Shown: in pieces, positions 16,801 to 26,602 of the stretch
How positions within the stretch are numbered: position 1 is the stretch's first letter
Layout of the letters: every line of letters starts with the position of its first letter
Position numbers and translations under genes: made by a program
Notes under the pieces: model-generated
Database searches by the model: none
What the model saw: the letters and a program-made list of their open reading frames with translations, nothing else
What the model was told of the DNA's origin: nothing
Source: Terriglobus saanensis SP1PR4
GTDB taxonomy: Bacteria > Acidobacteriota > Terriglobia > Terriglobales > Acidobacteriaceae
Length of the DNA: 64,000 nucleotides
Direction of reading: 5' to 3'
Assembly (NCBI RefSeq): GCF_000179915.2
Contig: NC_014963.1
Coordinates: 3,038,001 to 3,102,000, forward strand

Positions 16801-18228
16801 TTAGTTCGACTGTAGGAGATAGATCGCCCACGGCTGGGTGGAATCGACTCCAAGAAGGAAAAGAGCGAATTTTCCCTTGAGTTGACCGGCAATGGCGACC
16901 GCCGAGAACATATTGGACGCGCCTGTCGGATTCGCGGCGTAGCTCGCGGGAAGCCAAACTTTAGCATTAGTAAACAGACCATTGGAGTCTTGGTTGCCAA
17001 GATCGATCGCAAGATCGCAGTTACCAAATCCATCCGTAGAGGTCGAGGGATCACCTTGATTGAAATCGCTCCCGTAGATCAATGACGTGCTTGTATTTGT
17101 GCCGGATGTGACTGCGCCACAGGTCGAGGGCACACTGGAGAATCCAAAGGAGGCCAGATGGGATGACCAACCCTTCAATGTGCTTTGTGCAAAGGTGCCT
17201 CCTCCGTAGATGAAGCCGAGATACTGTGCACTAACAAGCGCATTCGTGTCGAGCGCGCTCGATGGCTTCGGAAGGCCCACAGCGCCGGTACCAGCGCCCA
17301 GAACATTTTGGTATTGACCCGCATTTGACCCCGTGAGCACCACTCCGTTGTCTTCCACCAGCAATCCCGTGGAACCAATTCCGAACGTGGCCTGCGGCGG
17401 GACTGACTGTCCGGCTGCTCCTCCAGGATTCTTGATCACTAACTCCCCTGGAACGGTAATCGTGTTCCCATAAACGGTCGGTCCACAGACCCCAGACGGA
17501 ATCATTGAAGCGGAGGCAAGTTTCGTTCCACCTGTAGAAGGGAGCATGTACTGGTTAATGTTCTTGAAGGTGACAGCGCTACCTTTGAAACTGATGTCCA
17601 CGCTGCCGTATGCTGTCTCAGTCGTCGGACTCCATGTACCGCCTTGTGGCGCGCCGGAAGTATTTAATGCTCCGGGAATCGTGATGAATTGGTAGGGCTG
17701 GTCGTCTGTGAGATTGAGGCACTGAACTGCAGCGACCAATGGAGCGACAGGCTGGCCCGGAAGCTGCACCAGACCTCCGGACTGCCCAGCTAACTCTATG
17801 GCGAAGCCTTGTTTCGACGAGTTTGGGGCAACGGCTACAAAGCCACTTCCGGGAGTCGTGCCTGGAATATAGTTCGCCGTGATACTTATATCCAGAAGAC
17901 CTCTCTTCGCTGCGCTCAAGTTCCCAGCATTGATGACCTGAGGGCCTTGCTGAGGTGGCGCGATGTTGAAAGTGGATTGCGAAATCTTGCCTGCAGCATC
18001 GTCAAGAGCATAGATCCCCGAACCATTGAGAATACCGCCGTCATTATTGGTGCCGGTCACGAACGGTGCAAAATAGGTTTGTGGCCCTGCCTGAACCGTT
18101 GGTGTCGCGGCGGAGTCGGGGCCTGCACCGCATCCTGCCACACAGAACAGAAGGCCGACCAGGCTGAGCGAAGCGATCTTTCCCATGGACCTTTGAAACG
18201 GCGATCGCGCCGACACAAACTGCTGCAT
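16801..18228 (-). CDS. Secreted lipoprotein of unknown function
   Basis: A 475-aa lipoprotein: the N-terminus has a basic n-region, hydrophobic KIASLSLVGLLFCVAGC and a lipobox cysteine. The mature part is rich in Gly, Ser, Thr and Asn with no catalytic motif I recognise; QTYFAPFVTGTNNDGGILNG and GIYALDDAAGKISQS suggest a beta-rich fold. The ATG at 18228 is preceded by AAGGAG at a 6-bp spacing; an earlier in-frame ATG (18243) lies before that ribosome site. It is the last gene of the 20-kb minus-strand block, 16 bp after the second TonB-dependent receptor, so it may be a surface partner of that receptor. Function unknown. Confidence 0.7.
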   Translation of the reverse strand: MQQFVSARSPFQRSMGKIASLSLVGLLFCVAGCGAGPDSAATPTVQAGPQTYFAPFVTGTNNDGGILNGSGIYALDDAAGKISQSTFNIAPPQQGPQVINAGNLSAAKRGLLDISITANYIPGTTPGSGFVAVAPNSSKQGFAIELAGQSGGLVQLPGQPVAPLVAAVQCLNLTDDQPYQFITIPGALNTSGAPQGGTWSPTTETAYGSVDISFKGSAVTFKNINQYMLPSTGGTKLASASMIPSGVCGPTVYGNTITVPGELVIKNPGGAAGQSVPPQATFGIGSTGLLVEDNGVVLTGSNAGQYQNVLGAGTGAVGLPKPSSALDTNALVSAQYLGFIYGGGTFAQSTLKGWSSHLASFGFSSVPSTCGAVTSGTNTSTSLIYGSDFNQGDPSTSTDGFGNCDLAIDLGNQDSNGLFTNAKVWLPASYAANPTGASNMFSAVAIAGQLKGKFALFLLGVDSTQPWAIYLLQSN

Positions 18229-18244
18229 GACGTTCTCCTTCATG

Positions 18245-21200
18245 TTAGAAACTACCCTTCAGACCGAACTGCAGAATGCGCGGGTCGTGCGCGTCCACCG
18301 GATGCAGGAACGAATTTCCCGCGAGACAGCTGGACGCCCCGGCGGAGTAGAAATCCACCTGAGAGCCATAGCAGTTGATGACGTTATTCCCCGTGTTGCC
18401 AGGATGGGACGCATCCGTGATCCGGAATTGCGTGTGATTGAAGACGTTGTAGGCCTCAGCACGAAACTCGATGTCCACACGTTCCTGGAATGGCTTGAAG
18501 TGTTTGAAGAGTGACATATTGAAGTTGGTACGCGAAGGATTGTGCAGGTAGTTGCGTCCAGAGTTGCCGAAGGTAAGACCTCGCGGTGCAGTGAACGCCC
18601 CGGGATTAAGGAGCAGCGGTCCGACATTATTTGAGTTCTGCGCAACAAAGGGTTTGCCGACGCGTGCGCTGCCGAGAATGTCAGCGTAGGAGCCGACACC
18701 CAGGGCGTCGCCGACTCCCGCGTTGTCGGCTGCACCAGTGCCGTCTGCACCGCCACCATTGATCACACTGAAGGGCGTTCCAGTCTGCCAGGTGGTGATG
18801 CCACTGAGTTGCCAGCCACCAAGCACTGTCTTCCAGACTGGTGCCAGTTCCCAGGGGGTCGCGCTGTTGGGAGTCGGCTTCTCCTCGTCGTCAGAGTCAC
18901 TTCCGCTTCCCACAAGGTTGGCGAAGCCCTGAAGCAAACGCAGCAGAGGAAGATCGTAGATGTAGTTGATGTTCAGTAGATGACGTTGATCGAAGTCCGA
19001 ACTGGCGTGGTTGGAGTGGATGTCGAGCGAATTGGCGAAATTTGCGGTCGAACGATCGGACGAGTCATCCAGAGAGTGGCTATAGGTATAAGCAAGACCG
19101 ATGGTCAGTGAACCTGTGGTCTGGCGAAGTGTTCCTTGAAGCGCATGGTAAGTGGAATCGGCTACGTTTTCGACAGAGATGATATTGCTGAAACCCGGAT
19201 AGGGACGCACAGCATCCGCGCTAATACCGAGCTTGACCGGCGGAGTCCTTTGGAAGTTTGCGAATCCAGGATTTCCGGTGCAAGCAACAAACATGTTGAC
19301 ATAACCCGGAGAGGATGGACCGATGCCTTGAGAACTCGGTACGGTGATTCCTGAGCCGGGACTTGCAGAATTCAAACCAGCCACAGAGAAGGGTGTGCCG
19401 GTGGTTCCACTCTGGCAGACGCTGGAGGTGATCGGTTGGCCCGCAGCGAATGGGTTCAGACCGTCACTGAGCGGCTGTAGCTGGTTGAGGTCACGGACCG
19501 CCGTCAGATGCGTTCCTCTGGTTCCCACATAAGCAATTTGGGCCACCATCGCCCTATGCACCTCGTGCTGCACGCTCAGGCTCCACTGTTGCACATAGGA
19601 ATACACGGCCTTCGTCGGAATCGAAGTGACATTGAGAGGAAAGGTTGCGCCTCCTGCTGGCCCGGCGGTCGTCCCGCATTGCGCCGTGCCACCCTGACAG
19701 GAAAAGCCAATCAGGTTATAGGCACTGTTTCCATTGAGATTCACATTGCCCGTGAGGTTCGATTGGGTTTCGCTCAGGATCAGCGGAGCGCTGCCGATCA
19801 GCGAGCCTGTATTCGCTTCGTACCCTGTGCCATGTTCCCAGAAAAGGCCATAGCCAACACGGATGGCAGTCTTTCCATCCCCCTTTGGGTCCCAGGATAT
19901 TCCGACACGCGGTGCGGGATGAAAGAGCTTATTCGACATACAGCTGTCAGGTATGCCATTCGCGCCGCACTGCACTAGGCCGTTGGTGATCTTGGAATTG
20001 AGGGAACTGAGACTGTAAGGTCCGACGCGACTCAAGGAAACAGGTGAGCCTGTTCCCTTATCCACGAGATAACCGTTATTAGGATCGATATAAATCGAGG
20101 AACCAAGCGACTGGCTGAAGGCCTCCGGCCGCCAGTTATAGCCGGTATTTTTTGGGTTGTACCAGGCGCCAAAGAGACTGGCACGAAGACCAGCATTGAT
20201 CGTCAACCGCGAATGCACACGCCAGTCGTCCTGCAGATAGAAGTCGGCGACCTTGTACCGTGTGTAGTACTTCGCCTGGCCGCTATCCTGGGTGTAACTC
20301 TTGATCGCTCCTTGTGTGACGGCGGGGGTGCCATTGTTTGAAAACCCTGAACCTGCGAGAAAATCAGCAAATGCATTTCCGGTGGTGTGGATGGACTGCT
20401 GATTGCTGAAGGTAAGCAGACCCTGCAGGTCTCCGGAGTTCGCCCCGGTGACCGCACTCAGTTCGTTCTGCTGAACAAAGGTTCCTTCAAAGCCAAACTG
20501 CAGATTGTGCTTGCGAACCACTTTGCTGACGTCGTCGCGCAGATTAAACGTCGGGTTCGATTGGCTCCACGGTGCGTAACCTGTGTCCGCAGCAAAACCA
20601 TGCCCGCCGTATGCGCCATTGTTCCCTTGAAAGGCCAGCCCAGGCAGTTTATTTCCGCCGAAGCCATTATTGAAGATAAAACCCATGGGGCATTGCGTGA
20701 GAGTGGAAGGCGTGTAGTTCCCTCCCGGCGCAGAGACCTGTGTGCAAGGATCGCCCAGGATAGCGGGCCGATTGAGCGACGCCACCCCCACTCCCGGCTG
20801 CGGCGCGAGTGTAATGTGTTCTACCTCGTAACTGCCAGAGAGCAGGTTGGTGATGCCATGCGGCAGAGTTTGAGCCAGACTCAGCACCATGTTCAGACCC
20901 GGTCCGTTGAGTTGGTTCTCGACGGTTGGAAAGCTGTTCTGGACGACGCCCCATTGCGGCGCGAGCGTCACCGTATCCCATGAATCATGGACATAGCGGA
21001 AGTACACTCGCTCATTCGCAGTGAGGTTGTGGTCAATACGGAATAGTTCTTCACGCCAATGCGTCGCCGGAGAGACTGCGGCAACATAGCAATGCGGCAG
21101 AGGAGAAGGATTCGTAGAGTTGCAGCCCCGACTGGAGTTAGGCGCGGGAATCAGGCCGGAGTTGAGCAGCGCCGCGCTGGTGTAATTCAACCCTACACTT

Positions 21201-22435
21201 CTTCCGACTGCGGGTCGTCCATCCGGCAGGTAAGGCCCCTGCGGACAATCCGGAAAGTCAGACGGATTGAAAGAGTCGCTGCCCCCTGGAACAAGCGTGG
21301 GACAAACGTCCGAAAAGTTTCCTGCCCGCTCGGCTAAGGTCGGCACAGCCTGGTTGTAATCCACGGGTGTCTTCTCGCGACGAACCTCTTCAGAGAAGAA
21401 GAAAAATGTCTTCGACTTACTGTTGTTGTAGAGGTGGGGGATGAAGAGTGGACCACCGATCGTGCCACCAAAATCGAGCCTTCGATACAGCGGCGTGCGA
21501 TAGGTCAGCTTTCCTTCGAAGCCCAGAGGAGTGGGATTGGGCTGATCAAAAAAATTCCTTGCGTTGAACATCTCATTACGAATAAAACCGTAAACATTCC
21601 CGTGAAACTTATCGGTGCCGGATTTTGTTGTGACCAGAACACTCCCGGAAGCGCTCTTTCCGTAGAGAGCGCTGTAGTCTGCAGTGAGCACCTTCATGTC
21701 CTGGATGGCATCGATACTGGGATAGACCATCAGAGGTTCGCCCTGTCCACGACTGGCATTGATACTCGTGTTGAGTACGTCGCTGCCATCTACCGAGAAG
21801 GTGTTGTACTCAACACGTCCACCGTTCACGCTGAACTTTGCGCTTCCCGCAACACCGACCTTCGCCTCGTCCTGTCCAGTCTGATTACTCACGCCGGGAG
21901 CCATGTTGACCAGCTGGGAGAAGTTGCGGCCGTTCAGACCGTAGCCTGTGATCTCTTTCTGACCCAGGATCGTCGAGATGGAAGCATTCGTCGTCTGCAC
22001 AGTGGTCATGCCAGCTTCATTGACCTCAACCTCGGTCTTCACTCCTCCCACTGACAGCGGGGCATTAAAGACAACACTTTGTCCCGCAGTAAGCGTGATC
22101 ACCTCACTCGAGCGCCGACTGAATCCATCTGCCTCCACGATGATCTGATAGTGTCCAGCAGGAAGCGAAAGAACGGAATACGCACCTGCCGCATCCGTCT
22201 TCGCTTCTCGCTTCACCAGAGTTTCCTGGTTGACGATCTGAACGCTCGCGCCGGGGATTGCACCTCCGTCATTGTCGGTGACCTGGCCGGAAAAGCGTCC
22301 GTTGGCGCTTTGTCCGAAAAGCGACGAGCCGCACAACAAGGCGACAAATGCCACGAGGTACAGTAATCGAGAAAATAATCGAAGCATATACGGCCTTGAC
22401 TCCTGGCTCTGGTTGGTACTTCGCATGTCGTTCAT
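18245..22435 (-). CDS. TonB-dependent receptor, Oar-like (second, 1396 aa)
   Basis: A 1396-aa receptor. The signal peptide (LLYLVAFVALLCGSSLFGQ) is followed by a carboxypeptidase-regulatory domain (GRFSGQVTDNDGGAIPGAS) and a plug with GYGLNGRNFSQLVNMAPGVS, NTFSVDGSDVLN and VLVTTKSGTDKFHGNVYGF. The large barrel ends DPRILQFGLKGSF with a terminal Phe. The ATG at 22435 follows AGAAGGACGG; upstream in-frame codons lie inside the porin gene and were rejected. It begins 8 bp after the porin stop and ends 16 bp before the lipoprotein start, so these are one transcript with the sigma/anti-sigma genes. The imported substrate is unknown; the chitobiase-type repeats at the head of the block hint at a carbohydrate. 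Confidence 0.9.
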   Translation of the reverse strand: MNDMRSTNQSQESRPYMLRLFSRLLYLVAFVALLCGSSLFGQSANGRFSGQVTDNDGGAIPGASVQIVNQETLVKREAKTDAAGAYSVLSLPAGHYQIIVEADGFSRRSSEVITLTAGQSVVFNAPLSVGGVKTEVEVNEAGMTTVQTTNASISTILGQKEITGYGLNGRNFSQLVNMAPGVSNQTGQDEAKVGVAGSAKFSVNGGRVEYNTFSVDGSDVLNTSINASRGQGEPLMVYPSIDAIQDMKVLTADYSALYGKSASGSVLVTTKSGTDKFHGNVYGFIRNEMFNARNFFDQPNPTPLGFEGKLTYRTPLYRRLDFGGTIGGPLFIPHLYNNSKSKTFFFFSEEVRREKTPVDYNQAVPTLAERAGNFSDVCPTLVPGGSDSFNPSDFPDCPQGPYLPDGRPAVGRSVGLNYTSAALLNSGLIPAPNSSRGCNSTNPSPLPHCYVAAVSPATHWREELFRIDHNLTANERVYFRYVHDSWDTVTLAPQWGVVQNSFPTVENQLNGPGLNMVLSLAQTLPHGITNLLSGSYEVEHITLAPQPGVGVASLNRPAILGDPCTQVSAPGGNYTPSTLTQCPMGFIFNNGFGGNKLPGLAFQGNNGAYGGHGFAADTGYAPWSQSNPTFNLRDDVSKVVRKHNLQFGFEGTFVQQNELSAVTGANSGDLQGLLTFSNQQSIHTTGNAFADFLAGSGFSNNGTPAVTQGAIKSYTQDSGQAKYYTRYKVADFYLQDDWRVHSRLTINAGLRASLFGAWYNPKNTGYNWRPEAFSQSLGSSIYIDPNNGYLVDKGTGSPVSLSRVGPYSLSSLNSKITNGLVQCGANGIPDSCMSNKLFHPAPRVGISWDPKGDGKTAIRVGYGLFWEHGTGYEANTGSLIGSAPLILSETQSNLTGNVNLNGNSAYNLIGFSCQGGTAQCGTTAGPAGGATFPLNVTSIPTKAVYSYVQQWSLSVQHEVHRAMVAQIAYVGTRGTHLTAVRDLNQLQPLSDGLNPFAAGQPITSSVCQSGTTGTPFSVAGLNSASPGSGITVPSSQGIGPSSPGYVNMFVACTGNPGFANFQRTPPVKLGISADAVRPYPGFSNIISVENVADSTYHALQGTLRQTTGSLTIGLAYTYSHSLDDSSDRSTANFANSLDIHSNHASSDFDQRHLLNINYIYDLPLLRLLQGFANLVGSGSDSDDEEKPTPNSATPWELAPVWKTVLGGWQLSGITTWQTGTPFSVINGGGADGTGAADNAGVGDALGVGSYADILGSARVGKPFVAQNSNNVGPLLLNPGAFTAPRGLTFGNSGRNYLHNPSRTNFNMSLFKHFKPFQERVDIEFRAEAYNVFNHTQFRITDASHPGNTGNNVINCYGSQVDFYSAGASSCLAGNSFLHPVDAHDPRILQFGLKGSF

Positions 22436-22443
22436 CCGTCCTT

Positions 22444-24330
22444 CTAGCGCGGCAAGTAGTAACGGAAGGAGGTGAACCACATGTTGTCGATGGCCTTGGG
22501 AGAACCGGGTATACCGTTTTGCGGATCTCCGATTCCCTGCCAGGTATGTTTCACCGCATAGGAGTATTGAATGCCCTGCTGGAACGAACCGCGCGTGCCC
22601 TTGTAGAAGCGGAACCAATAGCCAAGGGTGCCTTCCTGAATGTTGCGGGTGTCGGCGTTACAGTTCACCGCTGTGCCGGTCACATTGCCACCACCGTTCG
22701 GCGAAGAGACGGGCAGCACCTCGGTGTAGCAACCAGAGACGTTATTTGTTGGGGCACCGTAACCGGCCAAGATCGGTTGGCCGAGAGAGGGTCCTACTGT
22801 GGTATCCACAAAGCCAGTGGCATACCAGGCGCGTTTTGCATACTCGCCACCGTAGTAGGCATACAGATCGAGGCGCGGTGTGGCATGCCATTCGACAGAG
22901 CCCAGCGCGGAACCGCCCGCGAGCAATTCGAGTGAGCCATCCGGATGAGCAGTCGTGTCCGGCAACGTCGCCGTACTGTAGCGTCCGAGGCCATTGCCGA
23001 CAAGTGCGTGAGCGCCGACTTCTAGCCTCTTTCCAAACAGCCAGACACGAGCATTCGAGCCAATGCCTCCTCCTTCCGTCTTCGAAGTGAACGCACCTAA
23101 AGCGGAAGGCGTAGGCGGTTGTGGAGCACCGGTCGGCGCAGGTCCATTCGGGAAAACACGATCACGGAAGAAGCGTCCGATGCCGAGGATCTCGAAGTGC
23201 CCCCAGTTGGTTTCATAGGCGGCTTTGGCCAGCAGATCGGGAGCGTAGTTGAAGCTATAGTTCGATGTCGGATTGAACAGGCCGCCTGCATTGCCGGTTC
23301 CCTGATAGGCGATGGTAGGAAGATTGTGGCCGCCAATATCAAGCGTCTGCGCGGATTCGAGAGCGCCGCCAATCCAGAACTTCTTCCCCACCTGCTTTAC
23401 GACACGGAAGCCATACTGCCGCTCCCACGTGAAGCCGACGTTGTACTGCGCGTCGATCGTCAGCGGCACGGCTTCCGAAAGATTGGTCAGCCCCTCTTTA
23501 TTTTCGGTGGCCAAGGACCACATCTGGCCACCTGTCAGCGTCCACCCGCTATTCAGCTGTATCTGTGCCCACGCCTGACGAAGACGCAACGCATAGCTGT
23601 TGCTCTGGTTATCGTTAGAAGTGGTCCCGGCCGAAAGAAAGTCCGCCTCCAGATATCCACGTAACGTTGCCGAAGGCAGCTTACCTTCAGCCAACAGAGT
23701 TAAACGGGACTGTCGCCCACTCCCATTGAACTCTGACAGAACGCCTGCGGTCTGGCCGGAGAATGGAATGCTTGAAAATGCGGTGTTGACGTCTCCACCG
23801 ATCGCACGCTGACGATTGACTGTCTCAGCCGCAAAAAATCCGCCCGGTGTAAGATCCACTCCTTTGAAGTGAATCGTCTCGGGATGCTCCAGTTTCTTCG
23901 TCGCCTGCTGGGTGGTCTCTACCTTTGTGGCGAGAGAAGAGGAGGTCGTCTTCAACTCTTCTACCTCGGTTCGCAGCTGGGTTACAGCAGGACCTTCGGG
24001 ACTACTTGCTTGCTTGGCCTCTATGGCTACGGCCTGTGCATCCGTTGCGGTTTTGTGTGTAGCGTCGATCTCTGCGTCGCGCATCGCCATGCGCTTCTGC
24101 AGTGCATCAAACTTCTGCTGCAACTCGTCATACTTCTCACTCAGTTGATCGAGCTTCTCAAACTTCTCATTGAGCTGCTCCAACAGAATCTGTTCCTGAG
24201 TCTTCTGCTTCGATTTTGTGGATTTCGTCCTGGTCGACTTTGCGGACGGTGGATTGGTAGCGTCCTGCGCCTGTGTGGCCAAGCATGTTGTCAGAAGCGC
24301 CACGGCCGCTAACTTTCTCAACGTCTGCAT
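22444..24330 (-). CDS. Outer-membrane porin-like protein with N-terminal coiled coil
   Basis: A 628-aa exported protein. The signal peptide is KLAAVALLTTCLATQAQ. A Lys/Thr/Ser-rich linker leads to a coiled coil (about residues 45-100: QILLEQLNEKFEKLDQLSEK), a second helical stretch (about 120-150) and then a beta-barrel with GVDLTPGGFFAAETV, GYLEADFLSAG and RLRQAWAQIQLNSGWTLTGG, as in trimeric porins anchored through coiled coils. It ends MWFTSFRYYLPR. The ATG at 24330 has AAGGAG at 7-bp spacing; ATG 24402, overlapping the upstream stop, is the alternative but would push the signal peptide inward. It sits between an Ig-repeat lipoprotein and the TonB-dependent receptor. Confidence 0.75.
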   Translation of the reverse strand: MQTLRKLAAVALLTTCLATQAQDATNPPSAKSTRTKSTKSKQKTQEQILLEQLNEKFEKLDQLSEKYDELQQKFDALQKRMAMRDAEIDATHKTATDAQAVAIEAKQASSPEGPAVTQLRTEVEELKTTSSSLATKVETTQQATKKLEHPETIHFKGVDLTPGGFFAAETVNRQRAIGGDVNTAFSSIPFSGQTAGVLSEFNGSGRQSRLTLLAEGKLPSATLRGYLEADFLSAGTTSNDNQSNSYALRLRQAWAQIQLNSGWTLTGGQMWSLATENKEGLTNLSEAVPLTIDAQYNVGFTWERQYGFRVVKQVGKKFWIGGALESAQTLDIGGHNLPTIAYQGTGNAGGLFNPTSNYSFNYAPDLLAKAAYETNWGHFEILGIGRFFRDRVFPNGPAPTGAPQPPTPSALGAFTSKTEGGGIGSNARVWLFGKRLEVGAHALVGNGLGRYSTATLPDTTAHPDGSLELLAGGSALGSVEWHATPRLDLYAYYGGEYAKRAWYATGFVDTTVGPSLGQPILAGYGAPTNNVSGCYTEVLPVSSPNGGGNVTGTAVNCNADTRNIQEGTLGYWFRFYKGTRGSFQQGIQYSYAVKHTWQGIGDPQNGIPGSPKAIDNMWFTSFRYYLPR

Positions 24331-24398
24331 CAGTCTTCTCCTTGGGGCTTGTTTCTTAGCAATGGATGAAAAGGGCTCTTGCTGACTACGGAGCATCG

Positions 24399-26540
24399 TC
24401 ATGGAAGGGTCTCCGTAGCAGCGATGGTGGGAATCAGCGCCTGCGGATCTCTCGCGTACGAGGCCCCTCCCACGAATTCCGTCGTGGCGTTCCCGTTTCC
24501 TCGGATCCAGACGTTTCCTGCAGGATCGATAAAGGGTGCCCCTTCGGTGGTCATGAACTTTGTAAATGAGATCCCTGCAGCGTTGAGCTCCTGCCCTCCA
24601 GTTCCATTCGGAAACTGGACAGACAATGTCCAATCGTCTGGATTGGCAGAAATCGCAGGGCCGAAAGAACTGCTGGATGCCGCGAGTTCATAGAGCGTCT
24701 CAAGCGAAGCATGATGATTCAAAGATCCAGTTGCCTTCTGTACAAGGTCCAGCAAAGCCTGTAACGTGTTGCTTGCTTGTGTCGAAGTCGTTGCGCCAGG
24801 ATTCGTTGCACGGAACAACCTGTCGCAAGCGCTTCCGTCTCCCACAGCTGAACCGGCTGTCTTTGCGCACGCGCTCAGCAAATTCGCGAGCGTGTTGATC
24901 TTCGGTCTTGGAATGACTCCTATACCGGAGACAGTGTGCGTGTGTACCACGCCAGAGGTAACATCCACCAGGTCGGCGGCGGTGCTAAACGCCGCCACCA
25001 TTCCCACAGGCGACGCGCTGGCGGAACCAACGGTTTGCGCGTCCTTCATGAATCCGCTCAAAGCGTAAACGGCCGCCACGGTCGTTGCCTCATTGATCAC
25101 GAAGCGTGTTGCATCCAGATGACTGCACGGGCCGAGTGCGGCGAGCAAGGAGAGATCCGGGTTGATGCCCGACCCGGCATTGCCACCGGTCGACACCAGA
25201 TACATCTGCGCATCGGGCTTCGGGCACTCATAGCCGTAGGGGATTGAAAATCCGCCCTTCGAATCGGTCATCGCTGTGGTTACTGCAGACACGTTGTTGG
25301 CATTCGTCGAGGGACTCAGTGCGGTGTCGCTCGTCATTGCGGCATAAAGCGTGACCAGGGCTCCCCTCAGAGGTTCATGTGCCGCCTGCGCGAGACCTGC
25401 GACGAAGTCGCCCTGGATGGTTGTTACGGTTGCAGTTGCGCTCTTCGTCGAATCGGCAGTTGAGGTCGCGGTAATGACAATCGTGCTCCCGACCGCGATG
25501 TCGGTAACACTCGGAGCCGTGTAAGTGGCTTCTGCTCCACTCATCGTGTGGGCGGTGATCGTGCCGCAGCTGCCTGGGGTCTTCGTATTTGTGCACGCTA
25601 CAGACCAGTCCGCGCCTTTGTTCGCTCCATCATGTGCAACCGTTGCTATAAGCGAGGTGGTCGCAGCGGTACCCACGGAAAGAGTTTGTGGCGTTACGCT
25701 GATGCTGATCGGAACGATCTGGATGGTTGAGCTTACGGCTTTGGTCGGGTCTGCCACGGAGGTTGCAGTCACTTTGACCGTTCCTCCATTCGGTATCGCT
25801 GCGGGCGCGGTGTACGTCGTGATAACTCCACTGATCGTCTGTGTCGCACTGAAAGAACCGCAAGCGGTGGAGCCGCAGAGGACGCTCCAATTCACGCCGG
25901 CGTTTGTGGCATCGTTGGTGAGCGCTGCTTTCAATTGCACCGTTGCGTTTACTCCAAGGACGCTCGGCGCTGCGGGTGCGAATCCCACGGAGATGGGAAG
26001 ACCGCCGATCGTGAGGGTCACGGAAGTGAACCGGGTGTGGTCGACCGTGGAAGAAGCAAAAAGTGTAACGACTCCCTGCTTGGGCGTTGCCGCCGGGGCC
26101 GTATAGAAAGCCACGTAGCCTTTTCCATCGATCACGTAACTCGGTATCGGTCCGCTTATCGTGTGGGCCGGGGTAAAGGTGCCGCACGATTCATCCTGCG
26201 GCTGCCCCGGGGGCAGCGGTGTGCCCGGAGGAGGAGCACTGCCACAGGTCACGCTCCAGTCGGCGCCCAGAAGTTGGGGATCGTTCGTCAGATTCACATC
26301 GACATAGATTCCCTGGCCAACCGTCAGCGACGTCGGTGCCGTCTTCTGGGGCGTGCCATTCACGTCAGTGAATGCAATCGCTCCTACCTGCGGTTTGGAA
26401 GAAGATCCACCCCCCGACGAACAGCCCGCGAGAGTCAACAGTCCGGCCGCAAGCCAGGCGATCCCAAATGCCCCAAGGGAGCAAACGGAACGTGGATCGG
26501 AAATCTTCCCGGGCAGACGCATGGAGATTGAGCTCTTCAT
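24399..26540 (-). CDS. Ig-repeat lipoprotein, shorter paralogue (three repeats)
   Basis: A 713-aa lipoprotein with a 40-residue signal ending AAGLLTLAGCSSGGG. Three Ig-like repeats of about 90-100 aa follow, each with a conserved GxxWSVxC...CG core and TYTAP...GSTIVITATS strand pattern. Then come a carboxypeptidase-regulatory-like domain (GALVTLYAAM), a segment with FVINEATTVAAVYALSGF, INTLANLLSACAKTAG and NPDDWTLSVQF, and a short propeller-like end (FIDPAGNVWIRGNGN). The C-terminal modules match two larger lipoproteins in the block, but the propeller is truncated to about one blade. The ATG at 26540 follows AAAAGGAAG; an earlier ATG (26606) overlaps the upstream stop. Probable surface-exposed binding protein; ligand unknown. 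Confidence 0.75.
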   Translation of the reverse strand: MKSSISMRLPGKISDPRSVCSLGAFGIAWLAAGLLTLAGCSSGGGSSSKPQVGAIAFTDVNGTPQKTAPTSLTVGQGIYVDVNLTNDPQLLGADWSVTCGSAPPPGTPLPPGQPQDESCGTFTPAHTISGPIPSYVIDGKGYVAFYTAPAATPKQGVVTLFASSTVDHTRFTSVTLTIGGLPISVGFAPAAPSVLGVNATVQLKAALTNDATNAGVNWSVLCGSTACGSFSATQTISGVITTYTAPAAIPNGGTVKVTATSVADPTKAVSSTIQIVPISISVTPQTLSVGTAATTSLIATVAHDGANKGADWSVACTNTKTPGSCGTITAHTMSGAEATYTAPSVTDIAVGSTIVITATSTADSTKSATATVTTIQGDFVAGLAQAAHEPLRGALVTLYAAMTSDTALSPSTNANNVSAVTTAMTDSKGGFSIPYGYECPKPDAQMYLVSTGGNAGSGINPDLSLLAALGPCSHLDATRFVINEATTVAAVYALSGFMKDAQTVGSASASPVGMVAAFSTAADLVDVTSGVVHTHTVSGIGVIPRPKINTLANLLSACAKTAGSAVGDGSACDRLFRATNPGATTSTQASNTLQALLDLVQKATGSLNHHASLETLYELAASSSSFGPAISANPDDWTLSVQFPNGTGGQELNAAGISFTKFMTTEGAPFIDPAGNVWIRGNGNATTEFVGGASYARDPQALIPTIAATETLP

Positions 26541-26602
26541 AACTTCCTTTTCTTCTGGGCATTGATTGAAACGAGTAGGAAACAAGTCTTCGGTAAAATT
26601 CT